NCBI GenBank assembly: GCA_024449915.1
Contig: JAMZAV010000440.1
Coordinates: forward strand, 1 to 64,000
DNA from: Sweltsa coloradensis
Lineage: Eukaryota > Arthropoda > Insecta > Plecoptera > Chloroperlidae
Direction: 5' to 3'
Length of the DNA stretch: 64,000 bases
How positions within the stretch are numbered: position 1 is the stretch's first letter; the number at the start of each line of letters is the position of its first letter. The notes under the pieces are model-generated. The model was not told where the DNA came from and did not search any database. It was given only the letters and a program-made list of their open reading frames with translations. Of the stretch, positions 54,943-64,000 are shown piece by piece. A program made the translations under genes and the position numbers.

Positions 54943-55358
54943 TAACGTTTATCCTATTCAGTTAAAAAATGATTTACAAATCAACTTCTCAATGCTTCGG
55001 CTCGGCCCGAAGCCCGAAACCGAAACTATCCCGAGCCGGAGCCGAAGCATTGAGAAGTCGGGCCGGGCCGGGCCGGGCCAAAAACCAATCCTTTTCCTAA
55101 GTTAAATATGGTGCCCGGCCTGAAGCCTGGCCCGAAAGCCCGAAAGCCCGAACTGGCCGAAAGCCCGAAACGGCCCGAAAGCCCGAACTGGTCGAAGGCC
55201 CGAAACGGCCCGAAAGCCCGAAACGGCCCGGCCCGGCCCGAAATTTTAATGCTTCGGGCCCGGCCCGGCCCGAAGCCCGAAAATAACAAAAACATCCGGC
55301 CCGGCCCGAAAGTCGGGCCGGGCTTTCGGGCCGGGCCGGGCCAAAATTCCCATCTCTA
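54065..55358. mobile_element. hAT-type element, 1,294 bp, with GGCCCGAAA minisatellites
   Basis: TAGAGATG(C) at the left is inverted as (C)CATCTCTA at the right, flanked by a perfect TTGTATTG duplication (54,057-54,064 and 55,359-55,366). Both subterminal regions (54,092-54,265 and 54,998-55,343) are arrays of short GGCCCGAAAG/CCCGGC units in opposed orientation, giving extreme GC content. Long open frames across them are repeat artefacts. A TTTC microsatellite sits at about 54,910-54,943. Confidence 0.92.
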
Positions 55359-55914
55359 TTGTATTGGCACATCATCATGTGCCATTCAACAATTCTATTT
55401 ACTATTCATAAAATTCCAATGCAAGTCTTAAAAAAAATAGCAATGTTCCACTGTTTGTCATTACTCATTACCTAGCTTTGTCTAGCTCTAGGTATGTTGA
55501 CTCTGAAATAAATACACTCAAAATTATTGTTAATTAAAACAATGAGTTTGAGTGTTGGTTATGTACAGCAATGTTATTGTAAAAAGAAACAAAAACTTTT
55601 AGTGTTATACTAGAGGTATATACAATGTATGCATGCACAATGGTCTGCACAAATATAAAGAGACATTTAACAGAATGGAAAATACAAGTTCTCTGTATGA
55701 ACTCTTAAGCTTTCGAGTATATTACGACTTATAACGTTTTCAAAGTTAAAATAATAATAGATGACTAGATTTGTAACACAAAGTTTAGTACGTATGCATA
55801 TGCACTTACTTAGTAGGTAGCCTACTTGAGGAACATAAAATAAGTAGGAACAATGGTGGCTTTTACAGTGTGCAAGGTGTGGCAATTGCACACCTGATCT
55901 GGTCAGGAGAAAAG

Positions 55915-56270
55915 CCTTGAAATTCACGGAATCCCTTATAGCGGTGGCAAATACAGAAGCTAATGCAATGGAAGCTTATTGTCAGACTAACCTACTTGCC
56001 CTCCAACCAACAAAAAGTGTATACCTTTCCTTTCATTCTTCATACACATCCCAAAACTCGAGCCCACTCATTCGAAGCAATGGTAAATCTATAACCCGAA
56101 ACACAATGGTAAAATTCCTTGGGTTAGTCTTAACAGACACTCTTAGTTGGTTGCCACATGTGGATCAACAACTATGCGCCAAAATCAGAAGTAGCTGTTA
56201 TTTACTTCGTAGGCTGAAATCACTCGTTGACTTGTCTGTATTAAAATTAGTGTACCTGCTCCTTTTGTTT
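55915..56270 (+). pseudogene. Jockey/CR1-type LINE RT fragment
   Basis: Reads ESLIAVANTEANAMEAYCQT, LLALQPTKSVYLSF and MVKFLGLVLTDTLSWLPHVD, the thumb-region pattern seen in the other LINEs here (FLGLxLDxxLxWxxHV). It ends abruptly at about 56,270, where minus-strand LINE sequence begins. Confidence 0.72.
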
Positions 56271-56279
56271 AACAACTGT

Positions 56280-57290
56280 CCACTCACTGTCAAATGTTGA
56301 TAACTGTAAAACCTTTACTTTGAGGGTGGAATCTGGCTTCAGGGAATTGAACCTGGCAGAGGTCTTTATGATGGTGGAAGAGCTGGCTTTAGAAGGGGTG
56401 CAGTGAGGCTGTTTATAAAAACTGGTGGAGGTCTTTCTGGAGACGGTAGATTTAGTTTTAGGGAAAGTAAGATCTAGCTGAAGGAAATCTAAACCAAAAG
56501 TGTCGGCCTTAATGAGGGTGGAAAGTGGCTGGGAATTGATCCCGGAAGTGCTGGCAATAGTGGGGGTGGAGAAGGGTCGATTTTCAAACCTAGAAGAGGT
56601 CTTGGTAACATAGGAGGAACTGGCCTTAGAGGGCGTGGAGAGAGGCTGGGAATCAAACCCAGAACAGTGAGTAGGCCTATTAGTAGGGTGGAGAATGGCT
56701 GCAGAGAACATATGAACCCAGGTGTTCGTGCACATAGAGGGAGGAACCCAGGTGGTGGTCTAAGTGACATACAGGCCTGTAACATACCTTGGGCCAAATA
56801 CCACGTACCTCCCCACTTTACACACGCTCTAGAACCATAAAAAGTCTCCCATAAGTCAATGAACTTTATGTCATGCAACTTACATAGTGTTTGCAGGGCC
56901 CTGTTTACATTCACTGCCACCGCATTGGCACGACACAGCTCCTCCTGCTGTCGGTACAACTTGTGGTTATCCTGCGAGCGCGGTAAAATGCCTGAAACTA
57001 AAATTACAATTATTATTATTAATTTCTATTAATTAATATCAATTACACCTACTGGAGTGTTTCCCGACTAACCAAATCGAGAAATAAAATTACAATGTCC
57101 GGGTTCGGGTTCCCCCTTTTTATCTTCTTGATGAGGTTGTCCAACTGCTCTACTAGGCCCTATGTCTTCGGGACTCTGCTTCCTGAAGATGTTGTTCACT
57201 CCGGCGTGGATGATCACCCTCTTGAAGAAAGGAGCTGCCCCTACTTGGACAGCAACAGGCGTGAGCTTCATCCTGGAAAAAGACAGTGAA
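56280..57290 (-). pseudogene. LINE ORF1-like protein with SGNH-type domain
   Basis: The minus strand starts about MKLTPVAVQVGAAPFFKRVI, then IIHAGVNNIFRKQSPEDIG and, after a frameshift at about 57,150, VEQLDNLIKKIKRGNPNPDI. The frame continues beyond a small SINE insertion as SGILPRSQDNHKLYRQQEEL and LCKLHDIKFIDLWETFYGSR. The HxGxNN and late hydrophobic-Asp pattern fit the SGNH/esterase-like domain found in ORF1 of some CR1/L2 LINEs. The C-terminal part is Ser/Thr/Pro-rich with loose internal repeats (SQPLSTPSKASSS). Decayed. Confidence 0.62.
57011..57084 (-). mobile_element. SINE-B tail insertion, 74 bp
   Basis: Contains GGAGTGTTTCCCGACTAACC of the SINE-B tail, flanked by a perfect 12-bp duplication TAAAATTACAAT (56,999-57,010 and 57,085-57,096). 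It interrupts the SGNH reading frame. A severely 5'-truncated SINE insertion. Confidence 0.85.
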
Positions 57291-57766
57291 GCCTACACAA
57301 AATCAACGAAATTACGTTACCGGCTCTTACAGAGTCGACAGTAAAGCAAGTTATGAGGTGTGTGTGTGGCTTGTTTTGCCTTTGTTTTGATGTTTGTTTT
57401 GACCATGTTTAGACCAGGTGTTATTGTTTATGTTTCGCTCAAATAGGCCCTAGTTGTCTGCTTTTGGCTAATAATATAATAGATATGGTCGGAGGCAAAG
57501 AGCTTGGAAAAATGCCTGATTAGTTACTCGTTGATAGCAAGCGGTCACGTGACAGCTAGACAGGCAGGCACGGTGGAGAGGGTAATGCATTGATCATAGT
57601 TTATCTACCGACGGTAAGATCGCTACCTGGGGGGGCGGGGCTGGCAGTAGTGTTCGGGCATAGTCTGCACTCCTACCAGGTAGCCTGGCACGAGACACAG
57701 TCAAACATTATTTAAAAAATCCTAAAAAGTAATCACGTTTTTGGTGTTTATAGTAACAAAAAAAAC

Positions 57767-57868
57767 TTCAAAACCTTTAACGTCGCTATTTCAACGAAAG
57801 TACTTTTCCGTTGAAAGTCCTTTATATTTAAAGTACCCCTAGCGACGTTAAAGGTTTTGTAGGTGGAG
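57767..57868. mobile_element. Palindromic MITE P, copy 2
   Basis: AAAACCTTTAACGTCGCTAT and, at the right, AGCGACGTTAAAGGTTTT followed by GTAGGTGGAGTA. The core has AAAGTACTTTTC and is inverted relative to copy 1. Confidence 0.88.
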
Positions 57869-57997
57869 TATTTTAGTGAAAAAGGTTGGTACTGTTTACA
57901 GTGTTGGCTATGTTCATTTTTACGATGACAAATGCTCAGTTCACGCCTCGTAGGCCTAGGCCTAGGCCGTGTCACTCCTCGCTACTTAGGCCTATAG

Positions 57998-58204
57998 CTT
58001 ACAATTATTAACTCATGCTGAAACGAATGAACTGGAACTGTCGGCAAATTATTCTATCAAGGAAAATAACGAATGGTTTCAAGTAAATGACCTTTCTATC
58101 AATAATACAAAAACAGTACTAGTTAACTTCCATACGAGTAAGGGTGAGATTATAGAAAATTTGAATGTATATAGTAGTGGAAATGATGACACGGATAATA
58201 TCCC
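57998..58204 (+). pseudogene. Jockey/CR1-type LINE RT, 5' piece
   Basis: Reads NELELSANYSIKENNEWFQV and NDLSINNTKTVLVNFHTSKG, the region between the RT catalytic box and the thumb. Cut by a TIR element and resumed at 61,229. Confidence 0.75.
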
Positions 58205-58579
58205 TAGGGTAAGGGAACTAGTTCTGGATCGGGGTTGAGTTGTGGATCAAAATCTTTGGGCTTGTGTAAGTTCTACATGTAATGTACTAGTTGCACTGAC
58301 AGTATATTTTTCTGATGAATTGATCCAAGGAGCATTGGAATTGCACACTGTCATCACCAGGTTGAGTCATTTGTCAACTTAAGTAGAAATAGTCAACAAT
58401 GCTATCAAAATGGTTGCCGTTTGCAACAGACGCAATTGATATACACATGCATTTATCATTGTAATATTTCATCAGTTATTAGCACAGCTTTCAAACTTTG
58501 TCAGAATTTTTATTATTAGTTTTGCTAAAAATTGACTATAATAGGTTTACTGTACAACTACTCAAAGCACCCTTGCGGG

Positions 58580-60488
58580 CAGTGGCGTGGCGAACATACC
58601 AAATCGGAGCCCAGGTACCGATACCAAAAGGGGTGGGTGGGTAGGTGGTCCCGCAGGGACCCACCCACTCATTACTTTTTATTGAAACATAATATTTTAT
58701 ATACTTTATATGACTATTTTAATTGTTAAAATCACATCCTACTGAATTGTATGGCTACAGCTCTTACTTACCTTATAGTTTTACTAAACCGTTGAAAAGT
58801 TTGTCATGAATCATGATTAAGTAAAAGTGCAGACAACATGCATGATGGATATTCATCCAGTAGTTCTCAACTAAACTAATAACAGGTAGCAATTCAACAA
58901 TTCTGCTAAATGAATAGACAAGCTCGCTTATATTTGATTGGATAGATTGAGTTGGGGAATTTAAGTAAATAAACAGCTGGTGGCATGGAGGAAGTCAGGA
59001 ACATTTTCGAGTTATCTGTTTTAATTTTTAGTTACCGTCTTATAAAGCAGGATTATCGACGTCGTGAATGCAATAAGAAGAACATTCTTGGACCTATTTC
59101 AATTGAGGTATTTCCAGTACAATTTCTACATAAAATAGCATTGATTTCAATGAGATCGAGACAGCAAGTTTGTCCGTAAAAGAATAAAATCGTATCTTTT
59201 CTCTTCAAATATTTGTTAACAAAGTGTTTCTTTAAAACACACAGATTTGTACCAAATTACTTTGAACATACATTTTTCCAGGGGAACGCCCACGGAGCCC
59301 CTAATTTTCATTATTATGCGTTTAAGTAGTTTTCCTAAATCCCAAATAATGGCTCTGCCAATAAACGGAGAAAACAAAAAAAAATAACAAAATAGTTTTC
59401 CAAAACGCACAGATTATCTAACGGTCTAGGACATACATTTTTTTTTCAAATGGGAACGCCCCCGGATTCCTCTTGTAGGCATTAAATTTTTCATTGATTA
59501 CTTTCATAGTGTGTATTTTTTCCCAAATTCTGGCTATGCCGCTACGAGGAGGCAAAAAGGAATAACACACTGTTGGCTTTATGAGTTAACAATTAAAACA
59601 AAAGCGCAATGTGTTCAGCGATTCGGCTGATTTTTATAGTACACACTAGCACACACACAGTCACAGAATAAGTGCCGTTTATCTTGAAGAGTAATCCTCA
59701 TTCGCTTCGCTAACTCGCTCATTTAATAAATCATATATTAATTGCCAGTAAAACGCACCAAATCCATTCTAGGAACACCAAAATTAAAAAAATTCCCTGC
59801 GGGGCTAATCTGGGGAAGACAAAAAAGAATTAAAACCCGTTGGCTTTATGAGTTCAACAAAAAAAATTATATTTTCAGCCATTTCATTAAAATTCCATTA
59901 CATAAAAATGAGGCTATCAAATCATGTTAATTGCTGGTAAAACGCACCAAACCCATTCTAGGATCACCAAAATTTAAAAAAATCCCTGCGGGGCTAATCT
60001 GGGGAAGACAAAAAAGAATTAAAACCCGTTGGCTTTATGAGTTCAACAAAAAAATTATATTTTCAGCCATTTCATTAAAATTCCATTACATAAAAATGAG
60101 GCTATCATATCATGTTAATTGCTGGTAAAACGCACCAAATCCATTCTAGGATCACCAAAATTGAAAACATTCCCTGTGGGGCTAAACTGGGGAAGACAAA
60201 AAAGAATGACAAACCGTTGGTTTTACGAGTTCAACAAAAAAACATTTTTTCATCCATTTCATTAAAATTTCATCACATAAAAATGAGGCTATCAACATCT
60301 ATAAAATCATATTAATTGCCGGTAAAACGCACCAAATCCATTCTTGGATCACCAAAATTGAAAAAATTCCCTGCGGGGCTAAACTGGGGGCGCGCCCCCA
60401 GACCCCCTTGTTGCCCACGAAAGTAGGGGGTGGGTATAGTTATAATATTGTAGGCACCGATCACTCTTAGTAGTTCGCCACGCCACTG
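58580..60488. mobile_element. hAT-type element, 1,909 bp, nested
   Basis: CAGTGGCGTGGCGAAC and TTCGCCACGCCACTG (one base offset) are TIRs, flanked by a perfect CTTGCGGG duplication (58,572-58,579 and 60,489-60,496). It contains a roughly 190-bp tandem array. No transposase seen. Confidence 0.92.
59738..60365 (+). repeat. 190-bp tandem array, about 3.3 units
   Basis: Units start with GGTAAAACGCACCAAA-like sequence at about 59,742, 59,935, 60,124 and 60,322 and contain CCCTGCGGGGCTAA and ATAAAAATGAGGCTATCA. The similar open frames in each unit are a consequence of the repeat. Confidence 0.93.
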
Positions 60489-61228
60489 CTTGCGGGTGTC
60501 TACAAATAAGAGGTTTTTGTTCGTTTTTTTAGATCGTAACACCATGTTAAATGAATAGGACATATGCAGCAAGCCTAATAGTGTTTAAAAACCAAGTTTA
60601 AAAGTAATTTAGGCACACTTATTTTTAGAGCTTGTCTTAACAGATGCAAATCTAAAAAAAAAAAAAATGTTTTGGTCTAGCCTAATTTTTTTTAATATTT
60701 TTTTCAAAATTTTGAATTTGATATAAATTTGTGTTTAGAATATTTGGCTTATAAAATTTATACTCAGGTGTTAGCTCTTGTCTTTGTCTTTAAATTTTGT
60801 ATTGAAAAAAAAATTGTGGTTAGCATAATTGCTGCAAATAATTCACAATTACAATTTTGATCCACAACTAATCCGGGGACTGATTGTGGATCAATGCTGA
60901 TACCGGGCGTCCAGAATCAAATTTGTCAGGTGCGGCTGCATCACTACAGTTTATGAAACATATCAATGAACCCCTGATATCAATTTGAAAAGTTTTAGGC
61001 TGATGATCCACAACTGATACCCAGGTATCAGTTCTGGATCAAAGCACTACTTTTTTTAATTGGCTCATTTTAGTACCTTCGTAAACTTTTTTTAAATTTT
61101 TTCTTTTGCAAACATTGTCGGAAAGTTAATCAATAAGAATGTAGTATGTGGGAGTAACAAAAAAAAAATCCTGATACTCAAAATTGTAATATTGCTTAAC
61201 CCGATCCAGAACTAGTTCCCGTACCCTA

Positions 61229-61900
61229 TATCAAAGGATGCTAACTTTTTAGGATTGTTCTTAGACAGCAGCTTAAACTGGAAACTACATGTACAAAAAC
61301 TAGCATCCAAGCTAGCAACTGCATGCTTTGTGTTGAAGAAAATGAATCGTCTGGTTAATGACACAACTTTAAGATCTATATTCTTCTCATACTTTCATGC
61401 TATTATGTCCTACGGAATTGCACTTTGGGGAGACTCAACCGACAGTAACAAGATATTTATTCTACAGAAAAAGGCAATAAGAGCAATAACGAAATCTGGG
61501 AATAGGGATAGCTGTAGGCCACTTTTCAAAAAACTGAAAATTCTACCCAAGCCATGTGTATACATTTATGAAGTTATAACATTTATTCACAAAAATCTTA
61601 ATTTATTCACCTGTAATTCAGATGTCCATAATATTAATACTAGGAATAAGAATAATTTAAATGATAGAAAATCTGGATGCGACAGAAAGGGCTTGCAGTA
61701 TCGGGCATTAACCTTTATAACTCCATTCCATCAGAATATAAAAACCTTAATGATCATATTAAATTTAAGAAAAAAATTAAATTGTTTCTCATGGAAAGAT
61801 GTTTTTATTCAGTGGAGGAGTTTAAATTGGATTCTCAAAATCAAATCTAAATTAAACAAAGGTTACTGATGGAATTTTAATGTTACTCCCAATTTTTAAA
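61229..61900 (+). pseudogene. Jockey/CR1-type LINE RT, 3' piece
   Basis: Reads KDANFLGLFLDSSLNWKLHV, FSYFHAIMSYGIALWGDS, LQKKAIRAITKSGNRDSCRP and the C-terminal ...IKSKLNKGY-stop at 61,869. Same family as the minus-strand LINE at 41,668-44,150 (compare LQKRAVRYMSHIGARDSCR). Frame shifts in the last 50 codons. Confidence 0.85.
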
Positions 61901-63390
61901 ATTTAAATTATGTTATTATGTTATTATGTCATATTACGTTTATATGGTTTAAGTTTATCTCATTATTATAAATATTAATAATCTGACAACTCAAATGTTC
62001 AACTCATTTATATATTATGTGAATGTATATATGAACCAAAAGAGGCTAATAAATATAGGTACTATACTATACTATCCGGAGAAAAAAGGTCCGATGGAGC
62101 GCTAGTGAGCAATCAGCTGTTTAGCAAGATGGCCGGGTAAAAGGGGATAGCTGCCGTCCACACGCTTGGCTAACATTGCATGGACCCAAGCTTGAAACCT
62201 ACTTTTTCTGTTGAAAACGTCCAGTTACATAATAGAAAATGATTCAGAACTATAGGTTAATATCTTGTGGTATAGTTAAAGTTTAAACATAATGAAAATC
62301 TGTAAAGAATAAGTGATTTCATATAGGGTACGTTCTTCCCACGTACTGCATTTCAAATTACTAGCGCCTATGATTTGTTTGCCCTAAAACAAAGAGCATC
62401 AATTACTAATCCCAGAGTATAAAATAACCTTGTAGTATAATATGCTAAAGCAAGCGTGGACTAGTAATTTGACAAAATGTTAATGGCCTAGAGCTGTGAT
62501 AAACTGAGAGAACAGCGCGGAAAATTGACGGCCGCCTAGCTTGGCCTAGGCCTACTGCTTGCCAGTTTCAACCATCCCTAGGTGTCAAATGACTCGGCTA
62601 GAAGAAAACTACCTAATAATTTTTGTTACTTAATTATAAATTTAAAAAATAATTAACCAGTCTGTATCCCAAAACTATAAATTTATTTCAATAAATTGGA
62701 TAGGCTCCGTCAGCTGTGTTGTCTAGGCGTGTTGATCTCGCATTTACAACCAAGTCGCCTGAAAGCCTAGCAGATGTGCTAAACTCTGGCTTAAATAATA
62801 ATATTCTGGCCAGACTTAATTTCGTATGTAGGCCATCACACTCTTTCGAGCTTATTATATATTTAATGAAGAGCCTCCACGAAATAATAAACATGTAGGC
62901 CCTAGGCCTACTTTGACACCGCACCAAAGCAAATCTAGGCCTAAAAATCTCGCGTGAACGGCTGACAAAGGCAATTAAATGTGCAAAATGAAGGGCGATA
63001 TGAGGTTAAATCCATTTTTCAAACATCTGGTGTAATCTGCTTACATATAAACACAGACATTAATCGGTAGTGTAATCGGCAAGATAAAATAATGTCCCAT
63101 ATATGCTTCATTCAAGAACCTGTCAACATTCACTGCCGAGACCCAAAAGTCAAGTTTAGATAATACCTTTCAGGTAGTTTTGTATGAGTAAATGGTTGAA
63201 ATGGATGGAAATCTATTTGGTTACTGTATTTTATTGCTTTCTAAATTGCAATTTTGGTGAATTAAATATACAATCATAATATTTCTTAGTATTTTCGTAG
63301 ACTGACGCGATTCACCATGCGTTTACCTATCCCCGATTCTCTAGTTCCTCACTCGCGCGCCAGAGAGCCATAGGCTACTGTTCCTTGTTT
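61901..63390. other. No recognisable gene
   Basis: LINE 3' flank, then AT-rich sequence with a few TAGGCCTA words. Short frames at 62,688-62,927 on both strands are unsupported. Confidence 0.45.
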
Positions 63391-63395
63391 CCTCG

Positions 63396-63457
63396 GATAC
63401 TATACTATACTATACTATACTAGGCCTATACTATACTATACTATACTATACTATACA
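63396..63457 (+). repeat. TATAC pentanucleotide microsatellite
   Basis: Repeated ACTAT/TATAC units broken once by AGGCC; a shorter version is at 62,062-62,076. Confidence 0.93.
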
Positions 63458-63679
63458 ATAGGCCCTACCAGAATGAAATGAAACATGTAGGCCTACGTGT
63501 ATTTTTTAATAATATATATCACTATCTATTTAATATTACTCATTTTAGGATGTTTTTCGTTGGTTTTATTGAAAAAAAAACAAGTGTTAAAAACTGGTCC
63601 ATACCAACCGAAAAAGTACCAATACCTGTAGGTCTGTTTTCATTATATTTTTAATTGAATGTGGTACGATAGGTAAATC

Positions 63680-63914
63680 GGTACTTTTTCGGTTGGTGTG
63701 CTCCCCTATTAATACAATACTCCACCTACAAAACCTTTAACGTTGCTGTTTTAAATCTAAAGTACCTTCTAAACCTTTAACGTCGCTATTTTAGGCGAAA
63801 GTACTTTTCTGTTGAAAGTCTTTTATAATTAAAATAGCGACGTTAAAGGTTTTGTAGGTGGAGTATTAGCCATACCCACGTAATAGGGGAGCACACCAAC
63901 CGAAAAAGTACCGG
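63680..63914. mobile_element. Inverted-repeat element with a nested palindrome
   Basis: GGTACTTTTTCGGTTGGTGT...CCCCTATTA at the left is inverted at 63,883-63,914, giving arms of about 32 bp. A partial copy of the end occurs at 63,600-63,622. The centre is occupied by palindromic MITE P. Confidence 0.82.
63720..63863. mobile_element. Palindromic MITE P, copy 3 (144 bp)
   Basis: CTCCACCTACAAAACCTTTA at the left is inverted as TAAAGGTTTTGTAGGTGGAG at the right, with TA on each outer side (63,718-63,719 and 63,864-63,865), consistent with a TA-target MITE. The left half carries a partial internal duplication of the arm. Confidence 0.9.
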
Positions 63915-63939
63915 TAAATCATTGATAACATATCGTATG

Positions 63940-64000
63940 CCTAGGCTTGGGCCTAGGCTTACGCTCAAAGATGTTGCCTAGGCCTAGCCTAGGCTAAACC
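63940..64000. repeat. TAGGCCTA-rich tract at window end
   Basis: Overlapping CCTAGGC words in the last 60 bp. Confidence 0.7.

Larger units (their letters stand above)
58205..61228. mobile_element. TIR element, about 3.0 kb, inserted in a LINE
   Basis: TAGGGTA(A/C)GGGAACTAGT starts both ends (left strand and inverted right), continuing with TCTGGATCGGG; the right end is read on the complement. Subterminal repeats of TTGTGGATCAA and GATCCACAACT occur. It interrupts a LINE reading frame. The target duplication is not clear-cut. It contains a nested hAT-type element. Confidence 0.82.

Noticed and set aside
54125..55431. Arg/Pro/Gly-rich frames in both strands
   Set aside because: They are translations of the GGCCCGAAA minisatellite inside a hAT-type element.
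59742..60315. Three similar small proteins in tandem
   Set aside because: They are the same frame in successive 190-bp tandem units of a non-coding element.

Overview
This is a repeat-dominated eukaryotic (animal) window, most likely from a pancrustacean. The best taxonomic clue is a nuclear copy of mitochondrial DNA (about 11.17-13.34 kb) in the order COX1 - tRNA-Leu(UUR) - COX2. That order is typical of pancrustacean mitochondria, and the copy reads cleanly only with the invertebrate mitochondrial code (TGA Trp, ATA Met, AGA Ser). The palindromic word TAGGCCTA is scattered through the window and forms dense tracts. I identified every feature by eye from splice signals, protein motifs, terminal inverted repeats (TIRs) and target-site duplications (TSDs); no database search was run.

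Host genes are few. (1) Two consecutive minus-strand exons (14,564-14,745 and 13,701-13,943) encode the core of autophagy scramblase ATG9, with a frameshifting deletion in the second. (2) A plus-strand gene spans about 21.1-36.4 kb. Its coding exons join in a single frame into an acidic/Asn-rich protein with two C-terminal C2H2 zinc fingers. It carries an in-frame 30-bp coding minisatellite and a roughly 1-kb tandem duplication that includes one complete symmetric 144-nt exon. (3) Several isolated candidate exons have good splice sites but no recognised product (4,720; 6,317; 49,886; 53,134; 53,250).

Everything else is layered mobile DNA. 0-5 kb: an RTE-type LINE split by a 938-bp near-perfect palindrome, then tRNA-derived SINEs and a hAT MITE. 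6.5-10.8 kb: a Helitron-like repeat, nested hAT-type elements and a 5S-rRNA-derived SINE. 11-13.4 kb: the mitochondrial insertion, interrupted by a TIR element that itself contains a small palindrome. 16-24 kb: more hAT-type elements, a Penelope-like end, a CATA microsatellite split by a TIR element, and a Helitron-like repeat. 28-34 kb: the large intron of the zinc-finger gene, filled with SINEs and degenerate higher-order repeats. 37-47 kb: a ZMYM1-type hAT pseudogene, a Penelope GIY-YIG fragment, a Jockey/CR1-type LINE cut by a Helitron-like element, a piggyBac transposase cut by a small Penelope-like hairpin with two hammerhead ribozyme motifs, and a BED-finger hAT fragment. 48-64 kb: further LINEs (one with an SGNH-type ORF1), hAT-type elements with GC-rich or 190-bp internal tandem repeats, and three-family palindromic MITEs.

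The window shows no operons, CRISPR arrays or prokaryotic features. Its main interest is the stratigraphy of insertions, where TSDs allow relative dating, and three biological curiosities: paired inverted hammerhead ribozymes, an exon duplication with mainly synonymous differences, and a young mitochondrial insertion already hit by a transposon.
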